From GM7GCV1 sp965221105 (GTDB lineage Bacteria; Pseudomonadota; Gammaproteobacteria; Pseudomonadales; GM7GCV1): a stretch of 64,000 nt of DNA. The notes beneath the pieces are model-generated. The model saw nothing but the letters and a program-made list of their open reading frames with translations. It was not told where the DNA came from and made no database searches. The position numbers and the translations under genes are program-made. Shown in pieces: positions 25,801-35,130 of this stretch. The DNA lies in NCBI GenBank assembly GCA_965221105.1, contig OZ244871.1, positions 2,480,001 through 2,544,000 of the forward strand, written 5' to 3'. Every line of letters starts with the position of its first letter. The stretch's first letter is position 1.

Positions 25801-28600
25801 GCGTATTTCTCTCCATAGTATCATGGGTCTGCTTCTCGGTTCTCTGATCGCAGGTAGTAGCCAGGCGCGGTTTGTGGAGGATATTCAAGTTCCCTTCGAG
25901 CGCTTTGTGCTGGACAACGGTTTGACGCTCCTGGTTCACGAAGACCGCAAGGCTCCAATCGTTACCGTCAATGTGTGGTATCACGTCGGCTCCAAAAACG
26001 AGCGTCCAGGCATCACAGGTTTCGCACATCTTTTTGAGCATCTGATGTTCAATGGCTCTGAGAATTACCAGGGGGAGTGGTTCCTGCCATTGGAGAAAGC
26101 CGGCGGCACGGACCTGAATGGTACCACCTGGTTTGATCGCACCAACTATTTTCAGACAGTTCCCACGCCTGCCCTGGATCTGGTGTTGTGGATGGAATCG
26201 GATCGCATGGGCCACTTCCTCGGCGCCATTACTCAAGAGGGGCTGGACGAGCAGCGTTCGGTGGTTCAGAACGAAAAACGCCAGGGAGACAACCGCCCCT
26301 ATGGAACGGCCGGGTACATTCAATTAAAAGGCATGTTCCCGGAGGGGCACCCGTACCGCTGGTCCACCATTGGTTCCATGGAGGATCTCAACGCTGCGTC
26401 TTTGGAGGATGTCAGGGAATGGTTTGAAACCTACTACGGTGCATCCAATGCGGTGTTGGTTGTTGCGGGCGATATCTCTCCAGAAACCGCTCTGAAAAAG
26501 GTAGAGCGCTATTTTGGCGATATTGCACCCGGTCCAGCACTGACGAAACCTGAGCGCTGGGTTGCACAGCGCAGCGAAAATACCAGGGACATTATGTACG
26601 ATGAAGTCGCGCTGGCCCGCTTGACGCAGAGCTGGAACACGGCGCCTTTCGGCGACGAAGATGCGGTGTATCTGGATTTGGCAGCACGGATCCTTGCAGG
26701 TGGAAGAAGCAGCCGTCTGTACCAGCGTCTGGTATACGAAGACCAGATCGCGAGCTCTGTTGCTGCCGTCCAGATTCCCCTTGAAATTGCTGGCATCTTT
26801 GAGATAGAAGCCTACGTCAAATCGGGTGTGGATCTGCGGGATGTCGAAGCGGCAATTGAGGAAGAACTTCAGAATTTCCTAAGCAGCGGCCCGACCCGAA
26901 GCGAACTGGAAGCGGTGCGAACATCCTATTTCGCCACCTTGATTCGAGGTTTGGAAAAAACCGGTGGTTTTGCCGGTAAGGCACAACTTCTGGCGACGTA
27001 TGAGACCTATTTGGGTGATGCAGGCAAATTCACAGACACCCTGGCAACCTATGAAAGAGCCACTGTACAGGATATACGCGAAGCCTCGGCCAGATGGCTC
27101 AGCGCCGGGAGGTACAGTCTTGAAGTGCTCCCGAGGCCGCGTTTCTCTGTTGCGAAAAGTGGCGTGGACCGAAGCCGGATGCCTGGTCCCGGACCAGCTC
27201 CAGAACTGGACTTTCCGGATATCCAGACCTATGTATTGGACAATGGCATTGAGGTGCTTCACGCACAGCGGGGCGAGTTACCCGTAGTATCTGTGAACGC
27301 ACTGTTTGATGCCGGATATGCTGCAGATGACAGCGATAAACAGGGATTGGCCGCGCTGATGTCTGCCATGCTGAGTGAGGGCAGTCGTGACTATGATTCG
27401 CTGGAATTTGCGCGCCGTGCAGAAGAATTGGGTGCCGTATTCAGCGCCTCTGCCAGCCTGGATTCCAACTCAGTGAGTCTGTCCGCACTGAATCAGAACA
27501 TCGAAGAGTCGCTGGAACTCTTCGCGGACGCTCTTGCCTATCCTGCCTTCGATGCTGTAGATCTGGACCGCGTGCGGAGTAACTGGCTGGATCGCATCGC
27601 TCGAGAAAAAACTGACCCGCGCAGTCTGGCCTTACGCAATTTGCCGCCATTGCTTTATGGGGAAGGGCACCCCTACAGTATTCCTTTTACAGGTTCGGGC
27701 ACTGAACAGACGGTCAAATCCATTACTTTGGACGATCTGCGGAATTTCCACCAAAACTGGATTCGGCCAGACAATGCCAGAATATTGGTGGTGGGGAATT
27801 TCCCTCCTGCAGAGTTTGCCGAACTGCTCAACAAAAATCTTGGTGCATGGGCTGCTCCAGATTCTGAGATTTCACGTAAGGTGCTGACATCCGTAGAACC
27901 CGCTGAGGAAACGCTGATCTATTTGCTCGACAGGCCAGGGTCTCCGCAGAGCGTGGTTATCGGCGGACATCTGCTCCCCTCTACCCTGGATGAAGACAAC
28001 ATTGCTCTGGATATGGCTGTGCGGATTCTTGGAGGTAATTTTAATGCTCGCCTCAATATGAATCTGCGCGAAGACAAGGGCTGGGCGTATGGTGCCCGAG
28101 CAAGTGCTTCCAATGCTCTTGGACAGAGGCCACTGATCTACTATGCACCCGTGCAGATCGATCGGACGCTCGATTCACTTCGCGAGATTATTCGCGAAGC
28201 TGAGGAGTACGTCGATCAGAATCCGGTGCGAGAAAAAGAGCTCGCACGCAGCAAGGATGGCATATTGCGCAGCCTTCCCGGCCGGTATGAAACCAATGGC
28301 GCTGTGGCGAGAACTTTGGCCGAGATGGTGCACTATCAGCGTCCGCTGGACTATGTGGAGCAATACCAGACCAAGATGGAGAGCCTGGGTCTGGAAGAAG
28401 TCCGGGATGCTGCACGCCAATACATCATGCCGGCCAAAACAATCTGGTTGATCGTCGGTGACCTGAAAGAGATAGAGCAGCCGCTGCGCGATTCGGGAAT
28501 TGCGGAAATCCGGGTTATTTCCGCTACCGGGGATGATCAGCAGGCCCCTGAGTCGGACCGGAGTTTCCAAGAGTACGCAGAGCCCGCCTCGGACGACTAA
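25787..28600 (+). CDS. M16 family zinc peptidase, two-domain
   Basis: This 937-aa exported protease has a signal peptide (about 1-27, ending GSSQA). The N-terminal M16 half has the inverted zinc motif HLFEH (about residues 78-82) and the downstream Glu in the ITQEGLDEQRSVVQNE segment. The second half (from ~480) is a non-catalytic M16 copy beginning TYVLDNGIEVLHAQRGELPV. It resembles the large periplasmic M16 proteins of Gammaproteobacteria, which degrade peptides. It starts with GTG, overlapping the small membrane-protein gene by 14 bp. Confidence 0.93.
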   Translation: MKINRRISLHSIMGLLLGSLIAGSSQARFVEDIQVPFERFVLDNGLTLLVHEDRKAPIVTVNVWYHVGSKNERPGITGFAHLFEHLMFNGSENYQGEWFLPLEKAGGTDLNGTTWFDRTNYFQTVPTPALDLVLWMESDRMGHFLGAITQEGLDEQRSVVQNEKRQGDNRPYGTAGYIQLKGMFPEGHPYRWSTIGSMEDLNAASLEDVREWFETYYGASNAVLVVAGDISPETALKKVERYFGDIAPGPALTKPERWVAQRSENTRDIMYDEVALARLTQSWNTAPFGDEDAVYLDLAARILAGGRSSRLYQRLVYEDQIASSVAAVQIPLEIAGIFEIEAYVKSGVDLRDVEAAIEEELQNFLSSGPTRSELEAVRTSYFATLIRGLEKTGGFAGKAQLLATYETYLGDAGKFTDTLATYERATVQDIREASARWLSAGRYSLEVLPRPRFSVAKSGVDRSRMPGPGPAPELDFPDIQTYVLDNGIEVLHAQRGELPVVSVNALFDAGYAADDSDKQGLAALMSAMLSEGSRDYDSLEFARRAEELGAVFSASASLDSNSVSLSALNQNIEESLELFADALAYPAFDAVDLDRVRSNWLDRIAREKTDPRSLALRNLPPLLYGEGHPYSIPFTGSGTEQTVKSITLDDLRNFHQNWIRPDNARILVVGNFPPAEFAELLNKNLGAWAAPDSEISRKVLTSVEPAEETLIYLLDRPGSPQSVVIGGHLLPSTLDEDNIALDMAVRILGGNFNARLNMNLREDKGWAYGARASASNALGQRPLIYYAPVQIDRTLDSLREIIREAEEYVDQNPVREKELARSKDGILRSLPGRYETNGAVARTLAEMVHYQRPLDYVEQYQTKMESLGLEEVRDAARQYIMPAKTIWLIVGDLKEIEQPLRDSGIAEIRVISATGDDQQAPESDRSFQEYAEPASDD

Positions 28601-29288
28601 GGGTTGGGTCAGCAAAGCCCGCGAGGAGCCTATGATGCACTGGAAAACGCGCTCATCGGGTTCGACCGTGATTCGTCTTCACCAGATGAGTCAGACTGGG
28701 TCGAACTCGTTGATTACACAACTGCGCTTTCTGCTCAGGCCCGCGATATGAGCGATCAGAGATAGTCAGAGACAAATTGAGGCCACCGATGATTATGCCG
28801 TGGACAACGTTCTGGTCGATCTTGGGGGAGTGGCTCAAATCCTCAATTGCTGCAGTTCGCCATTCTCTTCCTGACCTGCTCTCTGGATGCACAGGTTTTC
28901 TGCAATGTGCTGGGAGACAATCGCCTGAAGCCAATTCTGGAAGGTCTGGCAGAGAACTGCATCTGGGCGGGCTCTAGTGCCCGCTGGACAGGGCATTGGC
29001 AGCCTATGAAGTGAGTAGAAGCTTCTCCCGACGGGACTGACACCAGTCCGGATGAAGCCTTTTCTGCCTCTGGGCTGATGCCCGGCTAAGTGCATCAGGA
29101 AATCGCCGTACATCCGCCTCGCTTCCCACTCGAAGACCTCATATTCTTCAATCAGGTTGCATACAGGGTAACTGCACGCTATGAGTTTGATCGGAGTTGC
29201 GTGTTCACCCCCCCTGTCTGTTTGGGGGCTTGACCCCACCAGGAAATGAGACCACTCTTACGCTTATAACCAACGTGGCCTTTTAGCG
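28601..29288. other. Gene-poor stretch before cysB
   Basis: Directly after the M16 stop the same frame stays open for another ~52 codons (to 28759; contains NALIGFDRDSSSPDESDWVE), which may be a small gene or an extension lost by mutation. The remaining 500 bp hold only broken frames. A minus-strand frame at 28835-29239 begins with protein-like sequence but ends low-complexity, and I could not assign it. The cysB promoter should lie just before 29289. Confidence 0.4.
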
Positions 29289-30263
29289 ATGAAATTGCAG
29301 CAATTGCGTTATATCTGGGAAGTGGTTCGTCATGACCTCAATGTCTCCGCGACGGCGGCCAGTTTGTATACGTCCCAGCCCGGCATCTCCAAGCAGATTC
29401 GCCTGCTTGAGGATGAACTGGGTGTCGAGATATTCTCGCGCAGTGGCAAGCATCTGACCCGTGTTACGCCAGCAGGAGAGGAAATTTTGCGAATGGCTGC
29501 GGAGGTCTTGCACCAGGTGGACAATATCAAGCAGATCGGCCAGGAGCACAGTGATCCGAATCGGGGTGCCTTGGCGCTGGCGACCACTCATACTCAGGCT
29601 CGGTACGCGCTTCCGCCAGTTATTAAGAGTTTTATAAGCAAGTACCCCGATGTTGATCTCCATATGCATCAGGGAACACCAATGCAGATTTCCGAGATGG
29701 CGGCGGACTGGAAGGTCGACTTTGCCATTGCAACAGAGGCGCTGGAGCTGTTTGTCGATCTGGTTATGATGCCCTGCTATAAGTGGAATCGCTGTATTCT
29801 GGTGCCTCGGAATCACACGCTCGCACAGACGTCATTCTTGACTCTGGAATCCTTGGCACAGTTTCCTATTGTGACCTATGTGTACGGCTTTACCGGACGT
29901 TCCCAGCTTGACGAGGCGTTTCAGGCCAAGGAGCTGACCCCGCGCGTGGTATTTACTGCGTCGGATTCCGATGTTATCAAAACCTATGTGCGTTTGGGCC
30001 TGGGAGTCGGAATACTGGCCAAGATGGCCTACGATCCCGTTGAGGACAGGGATCTGGTGATGATTGATGCCAGCCACCTGTTTGAACACAGTGTCACCAA
30101 AATAGGTTTCCGTCGCGGTACATTCTTGCGTGGATTTATGTACGACTTTATCCGGGAGTTCTGCCCTCATTTAACCCAAGACATGGTGAGCGAAGCGCAC
30201 CAGTGCAATGGTAAAGAAGAGCTGGATGGGTTGTTTCGTCACATCGAGTTGCCGGAGCGCTAG
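29289..30263 (+). CDS. cysB: LysR-type regulator CysB
   Basis: This 324-aa protein is a full-length LysR-family regulator closest in pattern to CysB. The winged helix-turn-helix is MKLQQLRYIWEVVRHDLNVS to about residue 60 (with SQPGISKQIRLLEDELG), and the effector-binding domain follows (ATTHTQARYALPPVIKSF, the CysB signature around 100-118). CysB activates sulphate assimilation and cysteine biosynthesis genes in response to O-acetyl- or N-acetylserine. It is followed by thrH 90 bp later, both on the plus strand. Confidence 0.93.
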   Translation: MKLQQLRYIWEVVRHDLNVSATAASLYTSQPGISKQIRLLEDELGVEIFSRSGKHLTRVTPAGEEILRMAAEVLHQVDNIKQIGQEHSDPNRGALALATTHTQARYALPPVIKSFISKYPDVDLHMHQGTPMQISEMAADWKVDFAIATEALELFVDLVMMPCYKWNRCILVPRNHTLAQTSFLTLESLAQFPIVTYVYGFTGRSQLDEAFQAKELTPRVVFTASDSDVIKTYVRLGLGVGILAKMAYDPVEDRDLVMIDASHLFEHSVTKIGFRRGTFLRGFMYDFIREFCPHLTQDMVSEAHQCNGKEELDGLFRHIELPER

Positions 30264-30353
30264 CGAGCAGGGATCATGCATCATGCGTGCTTGACTCAGA
30301 CCCCGGTTTCTGTAGGCTTGCCGACCTGTGCAAACCGCTGATGGGAGAACTTC

Positions 30354-30971
30354 GTGGAAATAGCCTGTCTCGATTTGGAGGGCGTGCTGATTCCGGAAAT
30401 ATGGATTGAGTTTGCCAACAGGGCCGGTGTGCCCGAACTCAAAGCCACCACCCGGGATGTTCCAGATTACGACGAGCTCATGCGCCAGCGTTTGGGACTG
30501 CTTGATCAGCATGGGATGGGCATCAATGAGATCCAGGATGTCATCGCAACCCTCTCGCCGCTGGATGGCGCAGCTGATTTCCTCAACTGGCTGCGTGAGC
30601 GCTTCCAGGTGGTTATCCTGTCAGATACCTTCTACCAGTTTGCGGGACCCCTTATGGCCAAACTGGGCCATCCAACCCTGCTGTGCCACGACCTGGTTAT
30701 TGATGATCAGGGCAGGGTAGCAGATTACACACTCCGCCAGACTGACCCCAAGCGCCAGGCCGTCATTGGGTTTAAGAGTATGTACTACCGCTGCATTGCA
30801 GCGGGAGATTCCTACAACGATACGACCATGCTGGATGAGGCCCACGCCGGGATACTGTTTCGGGCCCCGACGAATGTCATTGCCGAGTTCCCGCAATATC
30901 CCGTAGCGCACACCTACGAAGAATTCAGACAGGAATTTGTCAGCGCCAGTAATCGGCCGCTCGCCCTTTAA
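30354..30971 (+). CDS. thrH: Phosphoserine phosphatase / homoserine kinase ThrH
   Basis: This 205-aa HAD-family protein starts with GTG. HAD motif I is CLDLEGVLIPE (DxEG rather than DxDG, as in ThrH), motif II is ILSDTFYQF (Ser-Asp-Thr), and motif IV is AAGDSYNDTTML. ThrH dephosphorylates phosphoserine and can pass the phosphate to homoserine, linking serine and threonine synthesis. Length matches the family. It converges with pabB, the stops being 8 bp apart, with no obvious terminator between them. Confidence 0.92.
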   Translation: MEIACLDLEGVLIPEIWIEFANRAGVPELKATTRDVPDYDELMRQRLGLLDQHGMGINEIQDVIATLSPLDGAADFLNWLRERFQVVILSDTFYQFAGPLMAKLGHPTLLCHDLVIDDQGRVADYTLRQTDPKRQAVIGFKSMYYRCIAAGDSYNDTTMLDEAHAGILFRAPTNVIAEFPQYPVAHTYEEFRQEFVSASNRPLAL

Positions 30972-30978
30972 GCCAGGT

Positions 30979-32379
30979 TCAGGACCGGTTCCCGTCCCGC
31001 TGTGCGAGGAAGTCTGCTTCCAGCGAGCGCATCAGGGGGCCAACTTTGAACAGGGTTTCCTGGTATTCACGGTCGATATCTGAATCTGCCACGATTCCGC
31101 CACCCCCCCAGCAGTGCATCTGATCGCCGTCTGCCACCATGGTGCGTATCGCTATATTGGTGGCTGACTGTCCGCAGCTGCTCAGATAGCCGATATTGCC
31201 GCAGTAGACGCTGCGGGGCATGGCTTCGAGGCTGTCGATAATCTCCATGGCCCGGCGCTTGGGTGCCCCTGTAATGGAGCCTCCCGGGTGGCAGTCCCTG
31301 ATGACATCCAGAGGCTGCACGTCAGGTTTCAAATGCCCGCATACTTCACTGACAAGATGATGCACGTTGGAAAAACTCTGCAAGTCAAAAAGCCGCGGCA
31401 CATGAATTGAGCCGGGCTCACAGGTTTTTCCCAGGTCATTGCGCAGCAGGTCCACGATCATCAGGTTTTCCGCCCGATCCTTGGCACTGGACCTGAGTAC
31501 CTCTGCGTTGCGTTGATCAAGCCGCGAATCCTCTGCCCGGGGCGCTGTTCCCTTGATGGGCATGGTGCGAACCTGCCGTCCCTGGATCTGCAGGAAGTCT
31601 TCCGGAGAGTGGCAGAGCACAGCCTGGTTATTGTCGAGCGCGATATATGCCGAACAGGGTGCAGGGTGGTGAGTGCGCTGGCTCAGATATGCCCGTGCGC
31701 AGTCACCCCGATAGCTGGCACTGAAGTGGTGAGCGTAGTTTGCCTGATAGATATCGCCAGCTCCTATGTAATCCTTGATGCAGGCGATGTTGGCTGAATA
31801 CCTCTCCCTGGGTTCGCTCGGAGCAAACACCGAGCGGAGTTCGAATTCTCCGTCCCCTGGGTACTGCTCTACCCGCCGGAACTTTTCGAGAACATGCTGT
31901 TTCAGATGTATGTCGCACTGTGAATGAAAAATCAGCTGCGCGATCTGGCGATGGTGGTCGTAGGCGAGTGCCCAAAGATAGAGACCCAGGTGGGCATCCG
32001 GAATCAGGCTGGCAGGTTGCGCTTCCAGTCCCATGCGCTGCCGGTACAGATCGTAACCCAGATAGCCGATCAGGCCGCCCTGAAAGGGTAGCGACGGATT
32101 GGCTGATGGTGAGCCCAGTTCGTCAAGAAGTTGCTGGGCATTGGATTCAAAACGGGCCAGTTGTTCAGGATCTGACGAAGACACCCCGATGCGTTGCGCC
32201 GGGCTGCAGGAGAGAATATCGAAACGCCCATGATCCGGATTTGGAAAGCCACTGTCGAGCCAGACAACATAGGGCATATGGCGGAGTATCCGAAATGCGT
32301 CGGCGGGTTCCAGATTCCTGTGCTCGATCTTGTGTATGTCCGGGGTGCAGCCGGGCGTGTTTAAGGTGGCAGGTTTCAC
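30979..32379 (-). CDS. pabB: Aminodeoxychorismate synthase component I
   Basis: This 466-aa chorismate-binding enzyme has PIKGTAPR, GAGDIYQANYAHHFSA, ENLMIVDLLRNDLGK and GGSITGAPKRRAMEII, the typical anthranilate-synthase-I/PabB segments. With PabA it turns chorismate into 4-amino-4-deoxychorismate for folate. The AGDIYQANY pattern supports PabB over TrpE. It starts with GTG (KPATLNT). The GTGA at 32376-32379 joins it to a 38-codon frame upstream, so translation may be coupled to that small frame. Confidence 0.9.
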   Translation of the reverse strand: MKPATLNTPGCTPDIHKIEHRNLEPADAFRILRHMPYVVWLDSGFPNPDHGRFDILSCSPAQRIGVSSSDPEQLARFESNAQQLLDELGSPSANPSLPFQGGLIGYLGYDLYRQRMGLEAQPASLIPDAHLGLYLWALAYDHHRQIAQLIFHSQCDIHLKQHVLEKFRRVEQYPGDGEFELRSVFAPSEPRERYSANIACIKDYIGAGDIYQANYAHHFSASYRGDCARAYLSQRTHHPAPCSAYIALDNNQAVLCHSPEDFLQIQGRQVRTMPIKGTAPRAEDSRLDQRNAEVLRSSAKDRAENLMIVDLLRNDLGKTCEPGSIHVPRLFDLQSFSNVHHLVSEVCGHLKPDVQPLDVIRDCHPGGSITGAPKRRAMEIIDSLEAMPRSVYCGNIGYLSSCGQSATNIAIRTMVADGDQMHCWGGGGIVADSDIDREYQETLFKVGPLMRSLEADFLAQRDGNRS

Positions 32380-32495
32380 TGCCGGTTCTCCAGTGCCCTG
32401 TCGTTGACAGGATCTTCAGCGTCTGCAGCGCAGGGCATCAGCGGGGTGGAGAGACCAATCCCGAAAATCAGTAAGGCAACCGGATGTCTAGGCAA
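32376..32495 (-). CDS. Possible small exported peptide overlapping pabB
   Basis: This 38-codon frame runs from a TTG at 32495, overlapping the last codons of proS, to a TGA that overlaps the pabB start codon (GTGA). The peptide has a signal-like hydrophobic run (PVALLIFGIGLSTPLMP), then CAADAEDPVND. It is far below the usual cutoff and has no known match. Its exact fit between two genes suggests a translational link rather than chance, but this is weak. Confidence 0.3.
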   Translation of the reverse strand: MPRHPVALLIFGIGLSTPLMPCAADAEDPVNDRALENRQ

Positions 32496-34200
32496 CGCTT
32501 GAGGCGAGGAAGTCGAACAACTGATCACGCACGATGTCCTGGTTTTCTGTGCTGCGCCGCGCCCGGTATTCCACAACCCCCGCATCCAAACCGCGATCAC
32601 CAATCACCAGTCTATGTGGAATCCCCATAAGCTCCACATCGGCAAGCATGGTTCCCAGCCGGGCTTTGGGTTCGTCCAAAAAGAGCACATCATATCCGAG
32701 TGCGGTCAATTGCTTGTAGAGTCGCTCGCATTCCGACGCCACGGCTTCTGACTTGTGCATGTTGATGGGGATCAACGCGATCTGAAAGGGGGCCAGTGCT
32801 TCTGGCCAGATGATGCCCCTGTCATCGTGGTTCTGTTCTATGGCGGCCGCAACAACCCGGGTAACACCAATGCCATAACAGCCCATGGTCATGGTCTGTT
32901 GGGCACCGCTTTCGTCGAGTATTCGTGCTCCCATGGCTTCGCTGTATTTGGTGCCCAACTGAAAGATATGGCCCACTTCAATACCCCGGCGAATCTGTAT
33001 CCGGCCCTGCCCGCAGGGACTTGGGTCGTTGGGTTCTATATTGCGGATATCCGCCACAGTGAACTCAGGGACACCGTCTGACCAATTGCCGCCTGTAAAA
33101 TGAAAACCATCCCTGTTGGCCCCGCACACAAAATCCGTCATGGCAGCCGCAGCATGATCCACGAGCAGGGGAACCTCCATTCCAACTGGCCCAAGCGATC
33201 CGGGGCTGCAGCCTGTGGCAGCCAATATCTCGGCCTCCGAGGCAAACTCGATCGGATTGGCTACGCCGGTTAGCTTGGCAGCCTTGACCGCATTGAGGCT
33301 GTGGTCGCCACGCAGCACCAGGCCCATCAGGCTCCCTTCCTCCTCACCCCTGACGATCAGCGTCTTGAGCAATTGCTGTTTGGTCACATCCATGAAGGCA
33401 GCGACCTCTGCAATTGTCTTCTGCGCGGGCGTGGCAACTTCCTCCAAAGTTGCCACGGCCTTTGGAGTATCGGTCTTCGGCGGCAGCACCTCGGCCATTT
33501 CAACATTCGCAGCGTAGTCACTGGCATCGCTAAAGGCAATATCGTCCTCGCCAGAATCGGCGAGCACGTGGAATTCATGGGAGTGACTGCCACCGATGCT
33601 GCCGGTATCGGCGAGGACTGACCTGTAATCCAGCGCCATGCGATCAAAAATCCGGCAGTAAGCCTGATACATGGTGTCGTAGGTCTGTTGGAGGCTGGCT
33701 TCCGAGTCGTGAAACGAATAGGCATCTTTCATGATGAACTCTCGTGAGCGCATGATGCCAAAACGAGGTCGTATCTCGTCCCGGAATTTCGTCTGGATCT
33801 GGTAGAAATTCACGGGCAGCTGCCGGTAGCTGCTGATCTCGTTGCGGATCAGATCAGTGATCACTTCCTCGTGGGTGGGGCCAAGGCAAAAATCCCGCCC
33901 GTGGCGGTCTTCAAATCTCAGCAATTGAGGGCCGTATTCGTCCCAGCGACCGGATTCCTCCCAGAGCTCAGCCGGTTGTGCGACCGGCATGAGAATCTCC
34001 TGTGCTCCGGCGCGATCCATTTCATCCCGGATAATGGCCTGCACCTTCCTGAGTACACGCAGCCCAAGCGGCAGCCAGGTATAGAGGCCCGATGCCAGTC
34101 GGCGGATGAGACCCGCCCGGAGCATGAGCTGATGGCTGACAATTTCCGCGTCGGCCGGGACTTCCTTAAGAGTCGAGATCAGAAAACGGGATGCACGCAT
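32488..34200 (-). CDS. proS: Prolyl-tRNA synthetase
   Basis: This 570-aa class II enzyme of the bacterial type carries an editing insertion. Class II motifs are present: motif 2 in FRDEIRPRFGIMRSREFIMK, and motif 3 as GIGVTRVVAAAIEQ. The inserted editing (YbaK-like) domain spans about 230-370 and includes KTLIVRGEEEGSL. The C-terminal anticodon-binding domain ends in FDFLASSVA. It charges tRNA-Pro and clears Ala-tRNA-Pro. Length and domains are normal. pabB follows ~110 bp downstream on the same strand. Confidence 0.95.
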   Translation of the reverse strand: MRASRFLISTLKEVPADAEIVSHQLMLRAGLIRRLASGLYTWLPLGLRVLRKVQAIIRDEMDRAGAQEILMPVAQPAELWEESGRWDEYGPQLLRFEDRHGRDFCLGPTHEEVITDLIRNEISSYRQLPVNFYQIQTKFRDEIRPRFGIMRSREFIMKDAYSFHDSEASLQQTYDTMYQAYCRIFDRMALDYRSVLADTGSIGGSHSHEFHVLADSGEDDIAFSDASDYAANVEMAEVLPPKTDTPKAVATLEEVATPAQKTIAEVAAFMDVTKQQLLKTLIVRGEEEGSLMGLVLRGDHSLNAVKAAKLTGVANPIEFASEAEILAATGCSPGSLGPVGMEVPLLVDHAAAAMTDFVCGANRDGFHFTGGNWSDGVPEFTVADIRNIEPNDPSPCGQGRIQIRRGIEVGHIFQLGTKYSEAMGARILDESGAQQTMTMGCYGIGVTRVVAAAIEQNHDDRGIIWPEALAPFQIALIPINMHKSEAVASECERLYKQLTALGYDVLFLDEPKARLGTMLADVELMGIPHRLVIGDRGLDAGVVEYRARRSTENQDIVRDQLFDFLASSVA

Positions 34201-34750
34201 GCGGTTGGCAAGATTATCAGGGGTTGGGTTAGAGTGAACCGGTCACTGTGAGAGCGCAGTGTACGGCCCAGTCTGAATCAGTCAATCTCCATGGCGCAGT
34301 GATCAGCGACCAACTGGCTGCAACCGGTCGGGATGCGAGTCATTTCTGGTGCCCGGGATGGAATTTTTTCCAGCGTCCCCTTCTCCATATTGATGGTCTG
34401 TTCCACATCTCCGGTTTTTCCCACCATGTAAAGGGATTCAGTTACATCCATGCCCGTCTTCAGTGTGTCTGCGTCAACTCTTTGCTGCCTGAATTACAGG
34501 AATTTGGTATTGTCTGCTCACCTGTTCAGGGAGCAGGATTTGACCGAAGCTGAGACCCAACTGGCGCAAGATCCTCATTATCAGCGGATTTCATCCATTT
34601 GAATAGCCGAGCGTCGACAGAATTGAGCAGACATCCGGTGAGTAGCCAGTCAGTTCGAGTCAGTTAAACTCACCCGGTAGCTCATGTATAATCGCGCGCT
34701 TTTCAAATGTACCCGTTGCTCCACAAAAAGCGCCCTGAGAATAGCCCCAC
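34201..34750. other. Divergent intergenic region proS / fmdB
   Basis: About 550 bp separate the divergent genes. A 101-codon plus-strand frame (34248-34553, with HFWCPGWNFF and FSHHVKGFSYIHA) is open but has no recognisable family or good ribosome site, so I do not call it a gene. The fmdB promoter is in the last 90 bp. Confidence 0.4.
34664..34692 (+). promoter_or_regulatory. Candidate sigma-70 promoter for fmdB-aspS
   Basis: A perfect TATAAT (34687-34692) lies 17 bp after a weak -35 (TTAAAC, 34664-34669), some 59 bp before the fmdB-type gene. It would drive that gene, aspS and probably yebC. Confidence 0.5.
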
Positions 34751-35086
34751 ATGCCTATCTACGAGTATTGTTGCCAGGATTGCGCTCACAAGTTTGACGC
34801 CCTGCAAAAAATGTCGGATGCGCCTCTGGAGAGCTGTCCGGATTGCGGCAAGCCCTCCCTGGTCAAATTGGTCTCCGCGCCCTCATTCCGGTTGAGCGGA
34901 TCGGGCTGGTACGAAACCGATTTCAAGACCGACAAGGACAGGAAAAGGAATTTGGTGGATTCCGGCAGCTCAGGGTCAGATGCGAAATCCGGCGACAGCA
35001 CACCCGATTCCGGGAATTCTGGCGCGGACAAGGCGAAGCCTGCGGCGGATACATCGTCTTCCCCCGCCCCTGCGGTCAGTAATTAA
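34751..35086 (+). CDS. FmdB-family zinc ribbon protein
   Basis: This 111-aa protein has an N-terminal FmdB-type zinc ribbon: MPIYEYCCQDCAHKFDALQK and CPDCGK supply the CxxC pairs, followed by SAPSFRLSGSGWYETDF. The second half is a Ser/Asp/Gly/Lys/Pro-rich, probably disordered tail. The function of the family is unclear; it is often encoded before aspS and is thought to be regulatory. aspS starts 44 bp downstream, so they likely share a transcript. Confidence 0.88.
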   Translation: MPIYEYCCQDCAHKFDALQKMSDAPLESCPDCGKPSLVKLVSAPSFRLSGSGWYETDFKTDKDRKRNLVDSGSSGSDAKSGDSTPDSGNSGADKAKPAADTSSSPAPAVSN

Positions 35087-35130
35087 ATTCCTGGCTACCC
35101 CTATTCCCGATTCACAAACAGAGAACATCG

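Noticed and set aside
34248..34553. 101-codon frame between proS and fmdB
   Set aside because: No ribosome site, no recognised family and odd composition; kept only as a note on the intergenic stretch.
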